From assembly GCA_013076295.1 (NCBI GenBank), contig RQOL01000718.1:3410001-3474000 (forward strand): 64,000 nt of DNA. The letters are read 5' to 3'. Shown here piece after piece: positions 25,047 through 37,000 of this stretch. The stretch comes from Sanderia malayensis. Its lineage: Eukaryota > Cnidaria > Scyphozoa > Semaeostomeae > Pelagiidae. The notes under the pieces were generated by a model, which saw only the letters and a program-made list of their open reading frames with translations, was not told where the DNA came from and ran no database searches. Every line of letters begins with the position of its first letter. The stretch's first letter is position 1. The position numbers were made by a program, and so were the translations under genes.

Positions 25047-27629
25047 ATGGCGGATATATTCATTGCATGGGATCGCAATTACTCTTCGTTCTTAAATTTC
25101 ATATACAATTCCCTTTTAATCAAAGATAATACGATTAGAACCATATTGGAAGTATTTATTCCATCTGATATGCCCGTCAATGATAGGCCAATGCGTGCAC
25201 CGTGGATAATCGAACATGAATGCATAACACAGTGGCCCGGGGCCATTGAAACAAGCCTTATTGCGTCTATCATTCAAAGATACGTATCACAAAATCATGG
25301 ACGAGATAGCAACACTAATGATAATATTCGTGATGGTAATACCAGTAACGACGGCACAAGAAGTGGTAGCCAGGGCTCGAACTCAGCTTCGGCTACAAAG
25401 CGGAATGTTTTATTGGTTCAAACATATCCCGGTCAGCATGAAGAGTTGATTGAAATGTTGAGTAGGAATGAAGATATTTGTCAGTTGCATAAATTTCGTA
25501 TTTTCAAAATGAATAATTTCATCCGAGAACGCGGGAGTTTTGGCAGCCATGTTTCAACGAGTTCTTTCGGAGATGATCATACGTCAGCGAAACAAAATGT
25601 CGAAAGGAGGCTACATCACTCGCCGAGAGAAGAACAACGTAAAATTCCGATAATTGACAAGTTATATGCGAATGAAGATAGAAATTATTTGATGGAAGAA
25701 AGAATTGATCGTAGAATAAGAAGATATGAACATGAATGCGATTGTGAGCACTGTGTTTACAGGGTGCGCGCGCATCGTGAACCAGCAGGACCAACGTTAC
25801 CACTGCGGCGGAGCTGGCCCAACTCGGCAGAAAAGCAGATGAATAATAATAGGGATTATGGAGGAAACAATGGCTGTAAATATTGTTTATCGAGATCTCG
25901 AGAAATCAGGAAAGATAGAAAAGTGTTTAATGTTGATGCACACCACCACTGTGGGAGAGCGAAGTGTTATTCACAATTAAACCGATGCTCATTTTGTATT
26001 GGAGGAGAGGATATTAAAGTCAAATTAAAGTCAAAGGAAAAGGAAGAGGAACTTGGATACGCCAATGAAAATTCGAAATTATGTGATTGCAAAGAACAAG
26101 GGTGTTTGTATTTATGTGAGAATTGTCTTTTGAATGAGATGTTTGTAGACGATTCGGAGAAGAAAAGCCCAGAAACAAAGAAAACTACGTCAAACTTCAA
26201 TGTGAATGATTTTGATTTTGAAAAGAAAAATGAAAAAGATGACGTTTGGAAAGGGAAGAATAAAGCTGCATTTGAAAAGTCCAAATCCGCGCCGGTATTG
26301 AATATTCATTCTACAATAAGTAAACATGCAAAGAACAAAGAAATTGTTGGCGATGTCCAATCAGAAGCGGGTCATCCTAACGAGGCTGTGTTATCGCCGT
26401 CTATATCTGTTGATCATAGCTCATTAGGTGCAAATGATAATGATCAGGAATTTCTGGATTCATCTTTCGAAGAAATTGACAGGCAAGATGAATCTCCGAG
26501 AAATGAAGTAAAGTCATCTCCACTTGAAGAAGATCTTTCATCAGACGACAAACCTGTGGATTCAGTTGGCGAAGTTATTGGTGAAGAATTGGTGAATGAC
26601 ACAGACATTGCTAATAGCAAAGATATGAATGACGTATCAAAAGATTTGGGAAATAGTTTATCAAGAATAAGCTTGAAGTCGAACGAAAGAGTTTACAGCG
26701 CGATCGGTTGCCAAACTGATGATTATTACAGCCAGTGGAAGCCTCCTATTGAATCAGAGGCCGCACACTTAGGCAATGATGATAGCGAGTCGGGAAAAGA
26801 CATTGAAACGAAATTTGAAAGTAACAAAACTTTATTTGAAGAATTGAAGTGGAAAGCAAAAGATGATGATCCAATCAAATCTGTGTCTACATCTCCTGGT
26901 CTTAAACTGCCTCAAAGTTCTCTGAATCCGCCTCAGAGTTCTGAAAGGATTGTGAAAAACTCTGGCCAGACGTTGAAAGAGAGAAATTCCCTTCAACATC
27001 TGATGAAATCAGATTTTGAAAAAGACAAGCAGCGAAATAAACCAAATCCAAAACATAACTACAATCTGTTTGACGATTTAAAAAACGAAGACATTGTAAA
27101 AAGTGTGAAAAATAAAAACAAGTCAAAAGACCACAATCTTGGAAAGAAAGTGATTTCGAAAAAAGGTACCGATTTCAGCTGTGAATTTTGCCCGACAAGA
27201 ACCTTTGCCTCGTATGCAGTTTGGAAAGTTCACATGAAAAATAGGCACAAGAAATGTAACTGTCCTTGTGGTGCGTATTTTGAAACAAGAAATGATTATT
27301 TATCACATTTTTATCAGCAATTTCCACTGGCTTGTTTCATGGAGAGGAAATGCCCCGATCGTTTTCGAAGTTTATATTATCAAGCCGTCCATCATCGTGA
27401 TAAACACTTTTGTCAATCTCCATTTGTCTGTGTCATATGTTTTAACGACGAAGAATCGATTGAAAAGAAACGGCAATATTTTTTCAAGGATATTCAATCA
27501 CTTCGTATTCATGCAGAAAGTTTTGAACACGATCCAGAGTCGATGTTTTTGATCAGTAGCATGAATGACAGTGATGAAAATAATAATTTGCCATGGACTA
27601 TGCGGTGCACTGGTATCAATTTCAGTTGA
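25047..27629 (+). CDS. Large Cys/His-rich zinc-finger protein, unrecognised
   Basis: One open frame of 860 residues with a good ATG. I do not recognise a named family. Near the C-terminus (about 709-840) are zinc-finger-like units: a canonical C2H2 finger (CEFCPTRTFASYAVWKVHMK then RH), then Cys/His clusters CNCPCGAYF, HHRDKHFC and CVICF ending in paired histidines. The middle has additional clusters (CDCEHC; CKYC with HHHCGRAKC and CSFC; CDCKEQGC with CENC), which could be separate zinc-binding knuckles. About residues 380-700 are acidic, Ser/Lys-rich and probably disordered. The N-terminal 60 residues are hydrophobic-patterned and folded-looking but unknown. Nucleic-acid binding is an inference from the C2H2 finger only. 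A splice-like acceptor at 25126 (phase 1) would allow an alternative N-terminus using the upstream exon candidate 24862-24955. AATAAA follows at 27952. Confidence 0.75.
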   Translation: MADIFIAWDRNYSSFLNFIYNSLLIKDNTIRTILEVFIPSDMPVNDRPMRAPWIIEHECITQWPGAIETSLIASIIQRYVSQNHGRDSNTNDNIRDGNTSNDGTRSGSQGSNSASATKRNVLLVQTYPGQHEELIEMLSRNEDICQLHKFRIFKMNNFIRERGSFGSHVSTSSFGDDHTSAKQNVERRLHHSPREEQRKIPIIDKLYANEDRNYLMEERIDRRIRRYEHECDCEHCVYRVRAHREPAGPTLPLRRSWPNSAEKQMNNNRDYGGNNGCKYCLSRSREIRKDRKVFNVDAHHHCGRAKCYSQLNRCSFCIGGEDIKVKLKSKEKEEELGYANENSKLCDCKEQGCLYLCENCLLNEMFVDDSEKKSPETKKTTSNFNVNDFDFEKKNEKDDVWKGKNKAAFEKSKSAPVLNIHSTISKHAKNKEIVGDVQSEAGHPNEAVLSPSISVDHSSLGANDNDQEFLDSSFEEIDRQDESPRNEVKSSPLEEDLSSDDKPVDSVGEVIGEELVNDTDIANSKDMNDVSKDLGNSLSRISLKSNERVYSAIGCQTDDYYSQWKPPIESEAAHLGNDDSESGKDIETKFESNKTLFEELKWKAKDDDPIKSVSTSPGLKLPQSSLNPPQSSERIVKNSGQTLKERNSLQHLMKSDFEKDKQRNKPNPKHNYNLFDDLKNEDIVKSVKNKNKSKDHNLGKKVISKKGTDFSCEFCPTRTFASYAVWKVHMKNRHKKCNCPCGAYFETRNDYLSHFYQQFPLACFMERKCPDRFRSLYYQAVHHRDKHFCQSPFVCVICFNDEESIEKKRQYFFKDIQSLRIHAESFEHDPESMFLISSMNDSDENNNLPWTMRCTGINFS

Positions 27630-28476
27630 GTTTATATTGATTTTTATATGGATATTATGTATCGATTTAATTTTAATTGGTTTTTAACCTTATTTTCCTC
27701 TCTGAAGACCAGAAGTTCTCTCCAAAAATTAATAATATATAAGCTGCCGTGGGGATTTAAGATGTTATCTCTATTATCGTAAAATTAAGCCTCGTGTTTT
27801 GTAATTTTGTATTCTAATGGTAAAGCGCAGCTTGCTTCAAAGCGTAAATAATCAAATAACATGGTTAATTGGATTTGTCCATGGACTTGCGTAAATGACT
27901 TTCTTAACATGATGTTTAAACGGACGATTTAATCGATTAAGCGACCTCTAAAATAAAGTTTGTTTTGTTTGATTCTCTAACACTTAATAGTAAGAACATT
28001 GTAGTCACTTGAAGTATCTTGCATAATGTAGTGTGTTTATTTTGTCATAATTAATCATAAATATGTTTATCTTTCATGCACGTTTTATTTACAAGAAGTG
28101 CTTTAGGGGTCTCATTTTTCTGAAAAACCTTAGATAAAGAAACTTGGATAAAGCTACAATTCTTGCTTGTTTATAATGTTATATATTGTCCAAAATAATT
28201 TAGGGTTTTAGGTTGAAAGACCAGCTTTCATAGTGGCCAATATTTTTCAGTATGAATCTGCGTCTTTTGTGACCAGTGTGAAACCAGGTTAAGGCGTGTA
28301 TTCGTCTTGCTTCAATGTTGTTTGTTGCTGTTGTTGTGTTGTGTTGCATTCAGCTTCTTCATCTCGTCCAACGATATCAATTTACTCTAAAAATTTCCAC
28401 GAAGATAAAGCACATCGATGTCGTTCCTAATGTTATTTAAACTCGAAGTATACTCAACTGTTGATTGAATCTCGAA
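27630..28476. other. Intergenic, 3' UTR of zinc-finger gene and ABHD13 upstream
   Basis: AT-rich. An AATAAA at 27952-27957 is a reasonable poly(A) signal for the zinc-finger gene. No coding region is supported. Confidence 0.5.
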
Positions 28477-30512
28477 ATGTTAACAGGTGACGATAACTAC
28501 ATTCCTGAAAATTCAGGTTTTCGTTCGATAGAGAAAGTTGGTAAATTCGTGTTCATCTTAGTTTATCGATGCTGGAGAGGCTGTAGTGCTGGCATTTTAT
28601 CTTTGATTCTTTTATATTGGATGTACGGTGGGATGGTAATATTCTTGCTATTGGCATCTGCTTTAGTTGGTGCATTTTACCATTTCCAAGATGGACTTTT
28701 GTACTTTCCTGACCAACCTGAGTCTTCAAGGTTTTACGTTCAGTCGCCTCATAATTTAGGAATACCGTTTGATAATTTGTACATCAAATGCAATGATGGC
28801 ATTCAAATCAACGTTGTTATGCTGAAACAAGCTGGAAAGAAACTCTCTACGTCACCTACGATAATTTATTTTCATGGCAATGCAGGAAATATAGGACATA
28901 GATTGCTTAATGCTCACTTAATTTACATGCAAACTGGCTGCAATGTTTTGCTTGTGGAGTACAGAGGATACGGAAAAAGCGAAGGAACACCCAGTGAACA
29001 AGGTATTACATATTCACACTCCAATTGAAACATTCACTGAAGAGTAATTTATTATGTGTGCGAAAGTAACTGACTTAAATACTTGACCAGCTTTAGCTAT
29101 GACTTATTATTTCCCATGGTCTCCAAGGGTTAGTTGTACTATAACCATCTTAAGTCATCAGATATAATTCTCATATTTAATTGTATTCATATTTTTAGGA
29201 TTATATTTGGATGCAGAAGCAGCCATGAATTACATGCTGAGCAGACCAGATATTGATCACAGTAAGATCATTTTATATGGACGCTCTTTGGGTGGTGCCG
29301 TCGCTATTGCACTTGCCACGCATGAAGATTATGCTGATCATGTTTTCACGCTGATTGTTGAAAACACTTTTACAAGCATCCCAGACATTGCAAAACATCT
29401 TTTTTATTGGATCAAAAACTTACCTCAAGTCTGCTATAGAAATCAGGTATAACACAGAAATACAAATTATTTTCAATAACAGTTACTTCCCGTCAGCAAA
29501 AAGCTATACCAGCTTCTTTGGCTATGTCAAATTTATTTCATGTTGAACAAATTGCAGTATCCTTTGGGAATTTGAGATAACAAGAGATAATTATAGATAA
29601 CTTTTGAAAATTGCAAAATCTTTTTTAAATCGCAAAACTGTTGATGTACACTGTGTTATTTTTGTGTTATGTTTCAGCTGTTTTGCTGATTTCTATTTGC
29701 GTCTTTTTGCAGTTTTTATCAATTGAAAGGGCAAAGAGTACTTCTGTACCAACCTTATTTCTTTCTGGCTTAGCAGACCAACTTGTCCCACCTTCCATGA
29801 TGGCCACCCTATATCATGTAAGATTCTTTCACATAATTTTACCTTTCTTGTTTAACAACAACTCTGATTTACTCAAATATGGAAAAATGAAATTATGTGC
29901 GCATGTTTCAAGAAATTGACTGAAAACTAGAGTTGATTGTATTGAAGCTCAATCATACCAATTGCCTTTGTCTTTTTTCTTGCAATTTAGGCTTCTTCTT
30001 CACCGATGAAAAGATTAGAAAAGTTTGAAACTGGCACACACAATGACACCTGGCAATGCTATGGCTATGCAGAAGCAATTAACAAATTTATCAATGATGT
30101 ATGAATCTTATTTTCTGCCATTTTTTCTTTGTTTGCACATAACTAAACCTGCAATTCTATTTCTTGTCATCACACAACAACAAACAAATAGATCACATGT
30201 GATGTAACATTGTGAACTTATTTTGTTGATTGGACCTCATCCACGTGTAATGGTTTTAAATGCCATTATCTTATGAATGTTTTTAACTATTTATTTCAGG
30301 GCACACCATGATTTGTGCTAGGTGCTCTAACGGGTTTCACTAAATTGAGTTTCATTTTAGAGATGCATCTCTGCTATGTTGAGAGTTTTGACTAAGCAAG
30401 TACAACTTTGTTCATCATTTAGGTTTATCAAGCCAGCGAAGCAGGGTTATTGGTGAAGAGACCGTGCAGAACAGCAGGTGAACATAGAACTGGTATGCCA
30501 AAAGATGTTTAA
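28477..30512 (+). CDS. ABHD13-like alpha/beta hydrolase
   Basis: A membrane-anchored serine hydrolase; substrates of ABHD13 in animals are poorly known, so I give only the class. Exons: 28477-29002, 29199-29446, 29713-29817, 29991-30098, 30423-30512 (358 residues). A long hydrophobic stretch at about 28-65 should anchor it in the membrane. The oxyanion region reads YFHGNAGNIGHR. The catalytic triad is visible: Ser205 in GRSLGG, Asp280 in SGLADQLVPP, and His310 in GTHNDTW. Length and order agree with the roughly 337-residue vertebrate protein. The end is uncertain: if the last intron (donor GTATGA at 30099) is not removed, translation stops at 30104 with INDV, giving 330 residues. The ATG at 28477 is the first in the frame with an in-frame hydrophobic N-terminus following. 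Confidence 0.92.
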
Positions 30513-31128
30513 CAATTCACAAAATATAATTATGAAACAATTCTACGTTCTTATCTTATGTTTCTGGACACTAAAATTCTTTCAACTTATTTTGTGCTGA
30601 ATGTCAGATATTATTGTTTTATTGACAATGCAGAATTGAAATCAGTTGATTCCAATGATCATTTTTTGTTTTTACGTTAATTTATAGCTGTTTAGTTTCA
30701 TTATCCGAGAACTCCACTGGAAAGTTTCCCCAACTTTGCTTTCCCCTGCCGCATGCTATAGCAACCCAATTACTTATGAAATTATTAACATGCAATGCTC
30801 TGAAAACCTTCGATATAAATATCATCAAAGGATCCAGTATTTCCACTACAAAACAAGGAATTTTTGAGACCTGCAAATCCCAAGAATTGTATTCTTTGAA
30901 CATAATACTCCAGAACAGAAAGAAAGAAAGGCTTCGCTATGTAGACTGGGCACTAGTTGTTACCGGGCGCTTTGAATTCCCGCGCGGTCGGTTGGTTGGC
31001 AGTCAATTACAACAAGTCGGAACAAAACAGTGAAAAGATAATTATAAAGATAATTTTAACTCAGTGAAAAGACACACGGTCATCAGTGAAAAATATTTCA
31101 AATTGAAAACATTGGAATTATCAAGAAT
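30513..31128. other. Intergenic; upstream of the MGCC protein gene
   Basis: Contains a short GC-richer patch around 30960-31000 (CCGGGCGC, CCCGCGCGG) that stands out from the AT-rich surroundings and could be part of a promoter. No coding region is supported. Confidence 0.45.
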
Positions 31129-33602
31129 ATGGGTTGTTGTGTTTCGAAGAAGACCACCGAAGTAGTTGGTAAGCAATTTCTATGATTATCACATTGACTT
31201 TTTGCAATTTCAACTGCAAGTAGAATTGTAGCCCGCGTTTGAATGAGAAATCTTGTTTGTATCCAGTGCAACTTGGTTTTTTGCTAAGCGAAAAGCTTAA
31301 ACAACACTTACCTCAAATAGTATGGAAATGACAAACAAAATTGTGTCCAGTCCAGCCGTTGGCTTCTTGGCCGTTGCAAAAATTTTTCTAATTTTGTAAT
31401 TTGGCGTCGAGTGTAATTAACTGACTTATATTTTGGAGAGAAAACATTTCTTGAATTGAAAACAGAAAAGTTGCTCTATTATTTTCTTCTGCAAAAATAA
31501 TACACAAAACTGTCTTGCATTGCCAGCACTTGCCTTGAAGTTTCTGAGAGTTTTTCAAAAGAAAAACAACACATTTTTCATTCATCAAGAGAACAGTTTT
31601 TCAATCCTTTGTATTCGAAATAGTTTCGACTTCTATCTAACAATTTTTCAAACCCACTTCGATTTCGATTTGGAAAACAATTGTCTTTCATTGTAACCAA
31701 AGATTTTGTGTATTATTTTTTGCATAAAATGATAAGATTGGACCACTATTTGCAATCGAAATTTCAAGAGGTTTTCATTGTTTTTTTCCAAAGCATAAGA
31801 ATCACTTACATTTGACGCCAGACAAATATATTACAAAACTTTGTTGCAAAGGCCAATCGGCTAAACGCCATTTTGATTATCATTTCCATTTACTTTTGGA
31901 AGGTAAGTGCATATATCGTTAAAGAACAGTTACAATAATTAATTATGTAAACCAATAACTATTTGGAAGGTAAAGCTTTAAAATTAAGCGAAGTTTGGCT
32001 TAGAAGCGCTAACTTAGAAATACTCACGCTAAGTAAAATATTTTATGAGATAAAATTGGGAAATCAATTGGTTTAAATGTGAAAATGAAAAAAGATTACG
32101 TGAAACTGTCTATTCCATAATTTGCAGGTTTAACTCCAACAGAACGCTCAGAACTTAATTTGTCCACATCGAAACTTGAAACTAATAAGCAACCTGAGGT
32201 ATGGATGCAAAATACAGATGCTTAATTGAATATCAGGGTGGTATATTTATGCTCAATTGATTAAAATTCTCATTTTCTTTCCTTTACTAAGGTCAGAGAT
32301 GTTGCAACATCTACATTGGAACCATCTGATTTTTGTAACTCGGAGCCAGTGAACGATTGCGTTCGGGCGAAAGGTGTATTGTCACGTTCATCAACACATC
32401 CTGTTCAACAGCCATCGACAACCACCATTCAGTCATTGACGACTTTACCAGGCCATGTTGAAAGCATTTCTCCATTGCAAGTGGAAAGCTTGTCTGTTCA
32501 AACAGCTGTTCGCATTCATCAAACCGATCCAGATGATACGGGTGATGAAGAAACATCAGGGCAGCAGTCAACCTTGAAGCCGCTTGAAGACCGCGGGGCA
32601 TCGTTCGAACCAAGTCAAAGCCCTCCTATTCTAGACACAGCTTGTCTTGTAAGCCCGGCGGTAGAGATCGAACAAGAGACTGCGATGCTAGCTGAGGCAA
32701 CAGTAACAGACGATGCTTGCAGTTTTCAACTTGAAGCTGGTCCTGTTAATGAAGAGACACTTTTTAGAGCAACTTCGACAGGTTCCTGTAATCATGGCGC
32801 AGATGCTAATGAGAATGAAAGCATAGCAAATGGTGAGACAGCTATTGTGGAAGATTCTGTCTCAATGGCATTCAAAGATGGCTCGGATGAACCAGAGATA
32901 GAAGACGTCTCGGTGTGTTCCGATATTCATGCAGAGGTTACTGGGAAAGCATGCAGGGCGGAAAGTGAGGGACAATTTGAAAATAAATCTTCCAGCGTGC
33001 GAGAGCCACCTATTGACACAAATTTGGTTGACGACGCATTATCAAGTTTTGAATTACTTGCACAATCTGCCCTAAAAGAACGTTTTATGGATGGTAAGAT
33101 ATCAGTAGGGAGCAGGGCGCACAGTGATGCTTCAGATGAAGATAGTTCAATACACTCAGTGGATCAGAATGACACGGCAGATAATGCTATCGTTGCTAAT
33201 GGAGTCGGCATGGATGACAAAGATTTTTCAGTAAAAGCTGCATCTATTGGTGTCCCAGATTCCGAAATGCAATCAAATATTGAACAACCATCAAGCGATG
33301 CTCTAGAAGTTGGAAAAAATGCTGTTAAAGTGGAGGTTTGCAGTAGTAACCTTGAAGGGATTACAGATGTTGGTTCAGATTGGGGGTCGTATGTCCCAGA
33401 GAGACCGGTCTCATGCATATGTACATGTGAAAGTTGCAATATAAGGGATTACTTTGATGATGAAGAATCTTTCATGGAACATGAGTATATCGTAGCTAGA
33501 CTTTCAATCAACGATCACAATTCGGAAGAGCAAGAAGTTGTACAGGCACATGAAAGAGAAAATGTTTCAGAGAACTGTGATGAAGACAGAATAACCGAAT
33601 GA
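31129..33602 (+). CDS. Acidic protein with N-terminal MGCC lipidation motif, unrecognised
   Basis: Three exons (31129-31168, 32128-32198, 32292-33602) encode about 473 residues. The start MGCCVSKK predicts N-myristoylation at Gly2 and palmitoylation at Cys3/Cys4, with lysines to hold the chain on the inner membrane face; this is inference from the motif. The rest is very acidic and Ser/Glu/Asp-rich, probably disordered, with no domain I recognise. Near the end is a cysteine cluster (CICTCESC) followed by an acidic segment with YFDDEESFMEHEYIV. The same MGC-type start is seen in small membrane adaptors such as BAALC, but similarity beyond it is not evident. The splice phases (1, then 0) are clean, and the first exon is short, as usual for such proteins. 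It lies about 0.6 kb after ABHD13 and 0.5 kb before the NLR-like gene. Confidence 0.75.
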
Positions 33603-34099
33603 CTTTATCTTTGTTTGAGAATGTATCAAAGAAATATGAATCTTTTAATTTTGTTTGTTTTTATTTGTGTGTATTGACCTCTTATCTATATCTATATCTA
33701 TATCTATATTTATATCGACCTCTTATCTAGAGCTATATCTTTTTATTGGCTAAAGGTGTCAAAACACAATTTGTTACCATGTACATTTTTGATTACAATC
33801 CGTGTGTTGGCTGGATGAATATTCATCCTGGGAAAATTCAACAATTGAAATGAATAGTTGGTTACTGCTTTTGTCTTTCGATTCTACGAATTTCATTTCT
33901 ATTTCTCAATCGTTTCACACACAAATATTTAATGTTGTTGTAGATTTGTTAGTAAGTTAGTAAATATCTCAAGATGGTAGGACGAGGAGTTCACCAGAGG
34001 AGCAAATATCATTTTCGCAATTTGCAGATGGCAAGTTCAGTGGTTGAACGCAGCAAATGCTACTAAAGAAGGTCTATTTCTTCACTCAGATCTAATGAA
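33603..34099. other. Intergenic with upstream ORF before the NLR-like gene
   Basis: Contains an ATCTAT microsatellite at 33687-33716. A 30-codon upstream ORF (33974-34066, starting MVGRGVHQ) ends 33 bases before the NLR-like start codon. If the transcript begins upstream of it, it could dampen translation. Confidence 0.5.
33687..33716. repeat. (ATCTAT)n microsatellite
   Basis: About four to five copies of the hexamer are visible. Confidence 0.8.
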
Positions 34100-37000
34100 A
34101 TGGCTGTTGCAGTTTTACAGCCGCTTCTTGATACTGTTGATTCAAAACTTGGCTATGAAGAGAAAGAAAGGTATTTACATGAAATTAAATCTGTGTATGG
34201 AGAAACGTACTCCAAACAGTCGGATTTTAGATCCACGTTAAATCTGCTTGCAAGGGAAAACAAAATTAATATCGAAAATACTCGAATTCTCGAGGATTTC
34301 GTGGCAGGTTCGAAAAATGAACAGGAAATCAAATATGAACTGGAGAAATTTAAACATGAAAATAGAGAAGAAATATCTAAATATCAATTGGAAAGGGAGT
34401 CCAAGGATTTTATAGGTAGAGATGTGAATGAACTGGAAAAGAAAGTTAACCTTCATGCTGGAGTAATATTGTGGGGTGCGTCAGGAGTTGGAAAAACAAA
34501 ATTTGCAGAACAAATGTTAAAGTCATGGAAAGGTGAAGCTATAAAAATCGACTTGAGGGGTTTAGATACAATGGGGTTAATTTATGTTGCAACTTTAGAG
34601 AGTTTTGGAAAACCAGTACGTATAGATGATGCATCAATAAGTCTAGTAAATCGTGTTGTATCAAGTTATCCAAAAAACAAGAATACAATTTTATTATTCG
34701 ATAATGCTGATGATTTTATAAAGTCTTCAGAAGACCAAGATGAACTAGCTGATGGTTTTGCAGAAATGTTGAAAGGGATTATCAGTATTTCAAATAGAAA
34801 AATAAAGATTATTGCAACATCAAGAGAAAAGAGTATGCATCCATTAGCAGTTGATAATTTCTACCAAGAAGAATTAACCCCGTTGGAATTTAAAGACTCG
34901 AGCAGTATGATAGACAAGGGTATGATTCATGGTAGAGAAAATGACGCTTTGATAAAGAAAGCAACTGAGTATTGCCAAAATCATCCTCTAAATCTTAAAA
35001 TACTCGCAGCTCGACTTCAAGAATTGGGATGCTCGCTTGAAGATATTTTACAACATATTGAGAAAGAAGCAAAGAAATGGAAGAAGCAAAATGAAAATAC
35101 AACCAAGGCAGATCAGTTTACATTTGGAGTAATTTCCGAAAGATTCAATAGATTGAGTGATACAATGCAACTGGGTGCAGTTGCTTTGTCATTATTCAGA
35201 AGATCATTTTCTTTGGTAACTGTTGGCCATGTCGTCAAATCATTCAGTAGCAAAAAGCTTAGTATAATTCTTGAAAGTTTAAGAAAAGTAAATTTGATCA
35301 GTTTGGAAGATAACGAGAACATGATTTATGATATGCACCCAAGAGTAAGGGAATTTCTTCAAGGAAATACCGAACTGAAACATATCAAACAATTTTACAT
35401 GGACACCAAACAGTGTTTTCTAATATATTATAAAGACTATTTGGTCTCTGTTAGCCACCTTATTGACTCAAATTATCTTGAGGGGTATACGAAATATCAA
35501 GAGGAGGTCTCAAATTTAGATTTTTTCCTGAAGAATGTTAGGGCAGACTTTTTTCTTTATGAAAGTTACGATGATTTGCAACTGGTTGCACCATTTGTTA
35601 CAACCATTCTTGATCCACATGTGCGGCTGGAATTTTTCACAAGTTTGGCAAAGCAGTCACTGCAAAGAGGTTTGTTGGCTTTTTTACAACAATAAAATTC
35701 ATTTCTTTATGCTGTAACATTTTCATAGAAACTGTTGTATATAATATTTGTTGTTTATCTATTTTTTAAGGTATGAAACGTCTTGGAACTCTATTTTTGT
35801 GCCAAGCTGCTTTGTGCCAAATGTTCTTTGACCCACACAGCAAATTTACAGTAAATGCAACTTTGCAAATAGAACACATTTTGAACTCAGAGCAAATGAG
35901 AAACATTGCAGAGAGAAGAACTAAAGATTTTATAGAAATTGAAGCATTGTATTACCATGTGAAGGGATTACGTTTCTATCATATAACACATTCAAATCAC
36001 AATATTGATGATTGCAATACAGCTATAACAGCTTCGAGAATTGGATTAACATTAAGAGAAAAATTATATCCTGATGGGCATACGGATTTGGTACATTCTT
36101 ACATAACAACAGGCAATGGCTATAACATGAAAAAAGATTTATGTGAAAAGAAATCAAAAGAATGGCGCGAGAGTGTGAAACTTGCTTTAGAATATTATGA
36201 AAAAGCTTTAGAAATATCAAGACACATTTATAAGTCGGATTTACATTTTGACGTTCCTCAAATCTATGAAAACATAGGTACAATTCAACACCAATATGAG
36301 AAGTATGATGATGCAGAAAGATCTTTCAAGAAGGCATTAGAAATTGAAAAAGAAATGAAGCTAGATGGTTTATTTAACACAACAACAAAACTTGTCAATC
36401 TTGGTGCATTATATCAACGGCTGAGAAAAGGTGATGAAGCATTTGAATGCTACCGTAAAGCAACAGAAATTCGAAAGTCACTTAAAGGTCCACATAAAGA
36501 CACCGTGTTGACAATTTATCGTATGGCTGAAATCAAAAGACTTGTAGGAAATTTCAGTGAAGCTGTTGAATATTATAAAGAAGCATTTGAAATGGAGGAA
36601 ACCTTACCATCGAATTACCACTCTTCAGTTCGGGAGAAGATTCGAATCCAGCTGATAAAATGCATGGAAATGAGTTTGAAACGGGAGAGAAGGTCCTCGG
36701 AAGATAAAAATGAATATAAAAAGCAACTGTCCATGTGGCAGGAGAGGTTTAAGAAATTGGTGAGAATTAACTATTTTTTTATTTAATATTACACAGTTCG
36801 ATGCTTGTTCTGAAGAACTAAATTGCAGTTAATAACACTGCTCTGTGTATTGGCAACAAGGTAATGCAATATCTTGTCTCTTGGGTTGATGGGGCTTCCG
36901 AAACTTTTGTCACTGGCAAGAAAATTAAGCTCTAGGAGATTAACGGATGGGGGATACTACCCTTTTCGCAAATCTGGCCACATTATTTCATTTATTTATA

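Noticed and set aside
36760..36786. End of the NLR-like gene at its TPR exon
   Set aside because: The frame does run to a stop 27 bases on, but a good GTGAGA donor matches the phase of the next exons, and they complete a coherent ZU5-UPA protein with no own start codon.
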